Of a stretch of 49,184 bases of DNA, positions 44,900-49,184 are shown piece after piece. Positions within the stretch are counted from its first letter, which is position 1. Every line of letters begins with the position of its first letter. The translations under genes and the position numbers were made by a program. The notes below the pieces were generated by a model that worked only from the letters and a program-made list of their open reading frames with translations, searched no databases and was not told the origin of the DNA. The DNA comes from JBCDGZ01 sp038750655 (GTDB lineage Bacteria > Bacteroidota > Bacteroidia > Chitinophagales > Saprospiraceae), in assembly GCA_038750655.1 (NCBI GenBank), contig JBCDGZ010000047.1, forward strand, positions 1 to 49,184, read 5' to 3'.

Positions 44900-46003
44900 A
44901 TGAAAAGGATTAGAATCTTCGCACACACCGTCGGACTGGTTTTCCGCAAAAACCACTTCATTGGAGTGATCAAAGAAGGCGCACACTGGCTGCGATTCTG
45001 GGATACCGTAAAGGTCTATCACCTGGCTAAGCCTTTTGTGACGCCATGCGAGTTGAACATCCTGCTGCAAGACCAGGACTTCGTTGATTTGATCGATCTG
45101 ATTGAAGTACGAGACAATGAGCTGGTGCTCCAATACCTGGAAGGCAACTTCCACCAAGTACTGACGCCAGGGCGCTACGCCTTCTGGAAAGGCCTCATCA
45201 ACTATGGCTACCAATACCTGAACCTCGATGAGGTGGAGATTGGTCCCGAGGTGGATCGCAGATTGCTGCAACGCTCTGCCCTGATGAATCATGTAAGAGC
45301 CTATACGATTGAATCTTACGAGAAAGGATTACTGTACATCGATGGTCACCTGATTCGCCAGCTAGGAGCCGGGGTTTACCACTTTTGGAGAGCTGACCGA
45401 GTGGCCCAGGTCGTGAAGACCGATATGCGTCGTCGCCAGATCGAAATCTCTGGTCAGGAGATTTTGACTAAAGATAAGGCGGCAGTACGGGTTAACTTTT
45501 ACACCTACTGGCGCGTCGCAGATATTGAGAAGGCACTGGATCAAATCCAGGACTTCACCAAGCAATTATACGTAAGCGTGCAGTTGGCCCTGCGGGAATA
45601 CATCGGTACCCTAACGCTGGATGAGCTATTGGCTCGCAAGGAGGAGGTCGAGCCTTTCATCCGCGAACGGGTAGCGACCAAGGCGGAAATTTTGGGAATC
45701 GAGGTGCTTGGCGGAGGAATCCGCGACATCATCCTGCCAGGGGAAGTCAAGGAGATCATGAACCAGGTACTGGTCGCGCAAAAAACTGCGCAAGCCAATA
45801 TCATTACGCGCCGCGAGGAGACCGCCTCTACCCGCAGCTTGCTGAACACGGCCAAGCTGATGGAAGACAACGAGATGCTGTTCAAGCTGAAGGAAATGGA
45901 GTATGTAGAAAAAATCGCGGACAAGATCAGCAACATCTCTCTATCTGGAAGTTCACAAATTGTCGATCAACTGAGACAAATCTTTGTTTCCGACAAAAAA
46001 TAA
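44900..46003 (+). CDS. Slipin-family SPFH/Band-7 protein
   Basis: 367 residues, ATG after an AT-rich leader. The SPFH/Band-7 domain lies at about 120-290 (YEKGLLYIDGHLIRQLGAGVYHF, KTDMRRRQIEISGQEILTKD, VRVNFYTYWRVADIEKALDQ, QLALREYIGTLTLDELLARK, IRDIILPGEVKEIMNQVL), followed by an Ala/Glu-rich coiled coil (AQKTAQANIITRREETASTRSLLN). The N-terminal region (GLVFRKNHFIGVIKEGAHWL) looks like a degenerate second copy of the start of the domain and lacks a clear membrane helix, so a soluble or peripheral oligomer is likely. Slipins form membrane-associated rings or scaffolds. Band-7 proteins with a cognate tRNA-like RNA have been proposed as cofactors of RNA repair; the permuted tRNA-like modules 510 bases upstream fit that. 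No RtcB ligase is in the window. Confidence 0.9.
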   Translation: MKRIRIFAHTVGLVFRKNHFIGVIKEGAHWLRFWDTVKVYHLAKPFVTPCELNILLQDQDFVDLIDLIEVRDNELVLQYLEGNFHQVLTPGRYAFWKGLINYGYQYLNLDEVEIGPEVDRRLLQRSALMNHVRAYTIESYEKGLLYIDGHLIRQLGAGVYHFWRADRVAQVVKTDMRRRQIEISGQEILTKDKAAVRVNFYTYWRVADIEKALDQIQDFTKQLYVSVQLALREYIGTLTLDELLARKEEVEPFIRERVATKAEILGIEVLGGGIRDIILPGEVKEIMNQVLVAQKTAQANIITRREETASTRSLLNTAKLMEDNEMLFKLKEMEYVEKIADKISNISLSGSSQIVDQLRQIFVSDKK

Positions 46004-46028
46004 CCCGACCTGGCAAAACTTCCACTTC

Positions 46029-46068
46029 AACCCGTCACAGGTACCACCTGCTGGCGGGTTTCTTTTTT
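46029..46068 (+). terminator. Intrinsic terminator of the slipin gene
   Basis: AACCCG-TCACAGGT pairs with ACCT-G-CTGGCGGGTT (46029-46060, one bulged C, one T-G pair), followed by TCTTTTTT. The T-run contains the stop codon of the convergent small gene (46067-46069). Confidence 0.8.
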
Positions 46069-46225
46069 AGTCCTCCCACTGGATGCGCCCCTGCTCATCT
46101 GCTTCGATCAGGGCCTCGATGTAGGTCTGGATTTTTAGCCCTCTTTTAGCCGCATTGACCTTGGCTTTTTGGTGCTGCTGGGCTTGAACGCGGAGGACTT
46201 TTAGTGCAGGAGGTTGATCAGGCAT
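46067..46225 (-). CDS. Small basic protein, 52 residues, possibly ribbon-helix-helix
   Basis: ATG at 46225-46223, stop at 46067. The sequence starts MPDQPPALKVLRVQAQQHQK and continues AKVNAAKRGLKIQTYIEALI and EADEQGRIQWED. A short beta-capable stretch followed by two helices (KRGLKIQTYIEALIEAD) resembles Arc/ParD/CopG-type proteins, which are often autoregulatory antitoxins or copy-control proteins. A near-perfect promoter (TTTG-N19-TACTTTTG) precedes it, overlapping an inverted repeat that could be its operator. No toxin-like partner is adjacent; the membrane/coiled-coil gene is divergent. The coding call is well supported by promoter and composition, the fold is tentative. Confidence 0.65.
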   Translation of the reverse strand: MPDQPPALKVLRVQAQQHQKAKVNAAKRGLKIQTYIEALIEADEQGRIQWED

Positions 46226-46259
46226 AAGGTGTTTTTTTGATGATAAAATGGCAATGACA

Positions 46260-46290
46260 CAAAAGTAATAAAAATTATTTTTGTTACAAA
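46260..46290 (-). promoter_or_regulatory. Promoter and possible operator of the 52-residue gene
   Basis: On the minus strand: TTTG (46290-46287), 19 bases, TACTTTTG (46267-46260), an exact match to the Bacteroidota -33/-7 consensus, about 35 bases before the ATG. CAAAAGTAA (46260-46268) and TTACTTTTTG (46293-46302) form an inverted repeat across it, a plausible autoregulatory site. Confidence 0.6.
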
Positions 46291-46507
46291 TGTTACTTTT
46301 TGAATTTTTATCCGTATTAATAGTGTACGTAAGTTATTCTGGGCAGTAATATTGTACCTATCCACAGCTCCCACTGAGCAATTGACCCCGAAGATAGTGT
46401 TTCCCGAATTCGTATTGCGTTGAAGGCTTCTCTGAGCATCCTGCTCAGGGGGTGATTGTGTAATAAAAGTAAGGGGATAGATCGCCTTGCTAATTAAAAA
46501 TTTGTGT

Positions 46508-47680
46508 ATGAAGAAAAAGCTTAAAGCAACAGAAACGGCGGCCACTAATACGGACTTTTATAACCTGTTCCGGCCAATTGCGCCAAGTATTGACATCATC
46601 GGGAAGGTGGCCCAGGTGATTAGCGGCTTAACAGAAGCCATTACCATTTGGTACATTACTCAGAGCGAAATGGCGGGCACCTCCAAGGCGCTTTCCATCG
46701 CGGTATCTATCGTCGCAATGCTGCTGGTGATTGCGGTGCTGGAATTGGGAGGACGAAAGTTCCTGCAAGTACTGACCCGGGCCATCGTTTGGAAACGGCT
46801 GAAGAATGCCTGGTATGTGGCGCTCTTTGCCATCGTCGCCGCCATTACGGCCGGTATGGGGATTTTATCTTTCAACCTATCCACCAATGGTATCCAGCAT
46901 GCCTTTGTCTCCAACGTACCCGTACACCGTACCTTTGATGCTTCGGCATTGAAGCAGGAGTATCGCCAGGAGCTGGCGCAGCTCAACCAGCAGTTTGACA
47001 AAGAACTGCAATTGCTGCGGGACAATCAAGCATCGGTGTTGAGTGGTAAAACGGCGCAGTTTGATGCTCGGATCAAAAATGAGTCGCTCAAGGTGGCCAG
47101 CTATGATCGCAAGTTTGCCAATGGGGAGAAATGGGCGCATAGCCACGCGGAGAAACACCGCAAGACGGTCGCCAATTTAGAGACAGAAAAAGCAGCTGCT
47201 ATGGCTGCCCTACAGACAGGCTTTACGGAGAAGCTGGACAACTGGCAACTGCGTAAAAATGAGGCAAGCGCCAATCTACAGTCGGAGCTGAAAGCTTCCA
47301 TCGGCAAGGGGGAGCGGGCGATGAGCAGTCGGCAAGATACCCAATTTAAAACGGCCACTTTTTGGGGAAAACTGTTTTCCTTCTTTGTCGGATTTAGTGT
47401 CGTTCTAGCTTTCATCTGCATCATTACGACCGAGGTGTATCGCCGAGGCTGTGGCATACAGGTGGAGTACCAGGAGGAAGACAAGGAGGCTTCCTTGCTT
47501 GAATTGTTTTGGAATGGGCTGACGGGACGATTCGATCGTTTCTTTCGGAAGCGGGTGGAGCGCTTTGCGCAGATCAGCAAAGGAGCGCCGGCGGCTACGC
47601 CTATTGGATTTAATTATCGCTCTGCTTTGCCGAGCAATAGCGGTCCCGCTGATTTGCCTCAGGCTAGAGTAGAGGACTAA
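46508..47680 (+). CDS. Membrane protein with coiled-coil domain, unknown function
   Basis: 390 residues from ATG 46508; an in-frame TTG at 46487 adds only seven residues and is less likely. Membrane helices are predicted at about 38-52 (weak), 61-82 (ALSIAVSIVAMLLVIAVLEL), 101-122 (AWYVALFAIVAAITAGMGIL) and 288-310 (LFSFFVGFSVVLAFICIITT). Between the last two lies a 165-residue, Gln/Lys/Glu-rich coiled coil (LKQEYRQELAQLNQQFDKEL, NLETEKAAAMAAL). The tail is short and basic with small residues. I do not recognise a family. Its position after the slipin gene suggests a membrane partner or anchor, by analogy with other SPFH loci; the intervening minus-strand gene and terminator show separate transcription. 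Convergent with the gene at 47742. Confidence 0.75.
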   Translation: MKKKLKATETAATNTDFYNLFRPIAPSIDIIGKVAQVISGLTEAITIWYITQSEMAGTSKALSIAVSIVAMLLVIAVLELGGRKFLQVLTRAIVWKRLKNAWYVALFAIVAAITAGMGILSFNLSTNGIQHAFVSNVPVHRTFDASALKQEYRQELAQLNQQFDKELQLLRDNQASVLSGKTAQFDARIKNESLKVASYDRKFANGEKWAHSHAEKHRKTVANLETEKAAAMAALQTGFTEKLDNWQLRKNEASANLQSELKASIGKGERAMSSRQDTQFKTATFWGKLFSFFVGFSVVLAFICIITTEVYRRGCGIQVEYQEEDKEASLLELFWNGLTGRFDRFFRKRVERFAQISKGAPAATPIGFNYRSALPSNSGPADLPQARVED

Positions 47681-47687
47681 GCTTTCG

Positions 47688-47727
47688 GATGTCTGTAATG
47701 ATCATTGTTACGATTGTTACAGGCATC
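47688..47727. terminator. Bidirectional terminator-like hairpin between convergent genes
   Basis: GATGTCTGTAA (47688-47698) pairs with TTACAGGCATC (47717-47727) over 11 positions (one T-G). An alternative stem GGATGTC/GACATCC (47687-47693 and 47729-47735) overlaps it. It is the only structure in the 61-base gap between the converging genes. Confidence 0.55.
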
Positions 47728-47741
47728 TGACATCCCTGGCC

Positions 47742-49154
47742 TCATATTTTCTCTAACAGCCACTCCTTCTCCGCCAAAGCGGAGGTATTTAATATATCTG
47801 CTTTTAACTCCTTTAGTTTCTCTTTTTCATTCGTATGAATTACTTTTTTGACAAAGCGAATTAGATTTAGATAATTGTCCTTGTGGTATCCTAATTCTTT
47901 TTGTCTATTGATGTAGCGAGAAAAACTATCTAATAAAGAATCTAAAGCATCGTATTCTCCTAATTCAAAATAGCTTTTGAGCAGCATTCTCCTGGCATCC
48001 AGGTTATTTAAAGTATCCTTGAATTCTACCAGTACCAATAATTGCATAGCAGACTTGTATTTTTCTTGCTGAAAAAAAAAGAAAGCCAGATTGTATCGCC
48101 AGGCATTATCCTTGATGCGAGGGTGTAAATAATTTTTATAATTTTCTAAGAATTGTTCCACCCATTGATGCTCTTTCAGTGCCACCCCCAGGCGAGTAAT
48201 ATTTTTATAGGTAAAGGAGGAAATGAAGCCTTCTTCCAGTAAAGTTTCATTTTCCAGGCCGGAGCGAAATAATTCAAATGCCTCTCGGATGTATTCCTTA
48301 TCTCCGGCATTCAGTCTTTTGATACAGTAATTAATAGTGAATAAATAAATATCTCTGATTTCAGAAGGCGGGAATAATTTCCAATGCCGATTAATCAGCA
48401 TTTTTAATTCATTAAAATTTAGTTCTGAATGGTGAAGATCACCATTTTTCAAAAACTCTATCGCTTGATAACATCTGTAATATAGGGCGACAGCTGGAAT
48501 GTCAATGTACTGGCCAGATTGAATCAATGAGAGCACCTCCTTCAATAAATTCACGTCGTAAACCTGTCCGGAAATTGTACCATGAGATTGTATATTACAG
48601 CTTAAGCGCAGCATACTAGAGAGGTAAGAGATATTCAAAAAATCTCCTATGGACTGGAAATTCATGGCTCCTATTCTTCGTTGTGGCATCTTCGATATGG
48701 CATCGTCCATTCCCAACTGGTAATTTTTCAAGTAAAAATGGCTATCCCTGTACCGCCCTTTCTCCAATAACGCTGTTGTATTGGACAGTTCTTTGGTGAA
48801 AAAAACTTCCAGGCCTTTCTTTCTCATTCCTCTGTACAGATATTGTTGAGCCTGTATTTTGTCTGCTTCTAATTCGACCTGTATCAGATAACGCTTAACG
48901 ATATTAAACAGAAAGGAAGTCGTATACCTTAACTTTTGCTGATCAAATGTTTCCTTTTTGAAAACAAAGCGAAAGACCTTTTCCCTCTCCAATTCACGAG
49001 AACCAGCCGTCTTCATCTTCTGCTCCAGGTAGCTAAAGAGCCGTACGACATCTTCTCTTTGATTGAAATAAGAAGAACGCACCATTTTACCCAATTCTCT
49101 CCAATCGCGCCTGGAAAACTGTTTTAGAATATGAACCAAGTTACTTTTTTGCAT
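47742..49154 (-). CDS. Helical-repeat protein of unknown function
   Basis: 470 residues from ATG 49154; a TTG three codons upstream (49163) is less likely as start. No signal peptide or membrane helix. The sequence is a run of amphipathic helices with TPR-like spacing (YSFLEQ-like LFSYLEQKM, YLYRGMRKKGLEVFFTKELS, YKSAMQLLVLVEFKDTLNNL, LKSYFELGEYDALDSLLDSF) and a basic N-terminus (QFSRRDWRELGKMVRSSYFN). The C-terminus ends AEKEWLLEKI. Proteins of this size and pattern are common and uncharacterised in Saprospiria; a scaffold or protein-protein interaction role is likely. Its size is close to that of the interrupted helical protein at 5468 (474 codons), but clear sequence similarity is not visible by eye. 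The upstream region is outside the window. Confidence 0.75.
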   Translation of the reverse strand: MQKSNLVHILKQFSRRDWRELGKMVRSSYFNQREDVVRLFSYLEQKMKTAGSRELEREKVFRFVFKKETFDQQKLRYTTSFLFNIVKRYLIQVELEADKIQAQQYLYRGMRKKGLEVFFTKELSNTTALLEKGRYRDSHFYLKNYQLGMDDAISKMPQRRIGAMNFQSIGDFLNISYLSSMLRLSCNIQSHGTISGQVYDVNLLKEVLSLIQSGQYIDIPAVALYYRCYQAIEFLKNGDLHHSELNFNELKMLINRHWKLFPPSEIRDIYLFTINYCIKRLNAGDKEYIREAFELFRSGLENETLLEEGFISSFTYKNITRLGVALKEHQWVEQFLENYKNYLHPRIKDNAWRYNLAFFFFQQEKYKSAMQLLVLVEFKDTLNNLDARRMLLKSYFELGEYDALDSLLDSFSRYINRQKELGYHKDNYLNLIRFVKKVIHTNEKEKLKELKADILNTSALAEKEWLLEKI

Positions 49155-49184
49155 ATCCTGCAATAATTATTTTGATAAAAATAA

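Noticed and set aside
44426..45292. 288-residue minus-strand open frame
   Set aside because: It is antisense to the slipin gene and crosses the inverted-repeat element; its composition is not protein-like.
46201..46545. 114-residue minus-strand frame
   Set aside because: It overlaps the 52-residue gene in another frame and the promoter region, and has no family-like sequence.
1..49184. CRISPR arrays, insertion sequences, prophage genes, rRNA
   Set aside because: No regularly spaced repeats, transposase or phage structural motifs, and no rRNA sequence were seen; conventional tRNAs are also absent.

Overview
The window looks like chromosome of a Bacteroidota bacterium, most likely of the marine Saprospiria (Lewinella-like). 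The grounds are two T9SS-type C-terminal sorting domains, a SusC/SusD pair, several 'two-component regulator propeller + Y_Y_Y' sensors, SprB-type repeats, and promoters of the Bacteroidota TTG-N(17-23)-TAnnTTTG type. The genus is inference from gene content only; no 16S rRNA is present.

Layout. 1-4534 (minus): start of a secreted protein cut by the window edge, and a 1432-residue secreted metzincin-like/beta-helix protein with a sorting domain. 4535-6892: hairpin-rich DNA, a 38-codon peptide gene with a double-glycine leader (minus), and a divergent helical protein gene with an in-frame TGA at codon 411. 7108-12501: a 1797-residue secreted protein with two tandem clan-A glycoside-hydrolase-like domains, PKD domains, GCDS repeats and a sorting domain. 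12491-13549: two small intracellular genes on the minus strand. 14064-25790: one 3908-residue NRPS/PKS gene with the order A-PCP-sulfotransferase-KS-AT-ACP-aminotransferase-C-A-PCP-TE, a complete assembly line in one gene. 25787-29792: a propeller/SprB/OmpA cell-envelope protein and a PhoD-like phosphatase.

30246-43804 is a nutrient-sensing and uptake block: propeller histidine kinase, LuxR/NarL-type response regulator, SusC, SusD, a second propeller protein that ends in a class III adenylate cyclase, and a lipoprotein. Near-palindromic TACCC/TACTC sites resembling NarL-family operators lie upstream of the kinase, of susC and of the NRPS/PKS gene, so the regulator may control all three.

43805-47680 holds the most unusual structure. 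Two tRNA-like RNA modules (44208-44387) have their parts in circularly permuted order: T arm, closed acceptor hairpin, D arm. They are followed by a 131-bp inverted-repeat element, a slipin (SPFH/Band-7) gene, a 52-codon gene and a membrane/coiled-coil gene. A Band-7 protein with a cognate tRNA-like RNA fits a class of predicted RNA-repair systems described by comparative genomics; no RNA ligase is visible here. The window closes with a helical protein of unknown function (47742-49154, minus).
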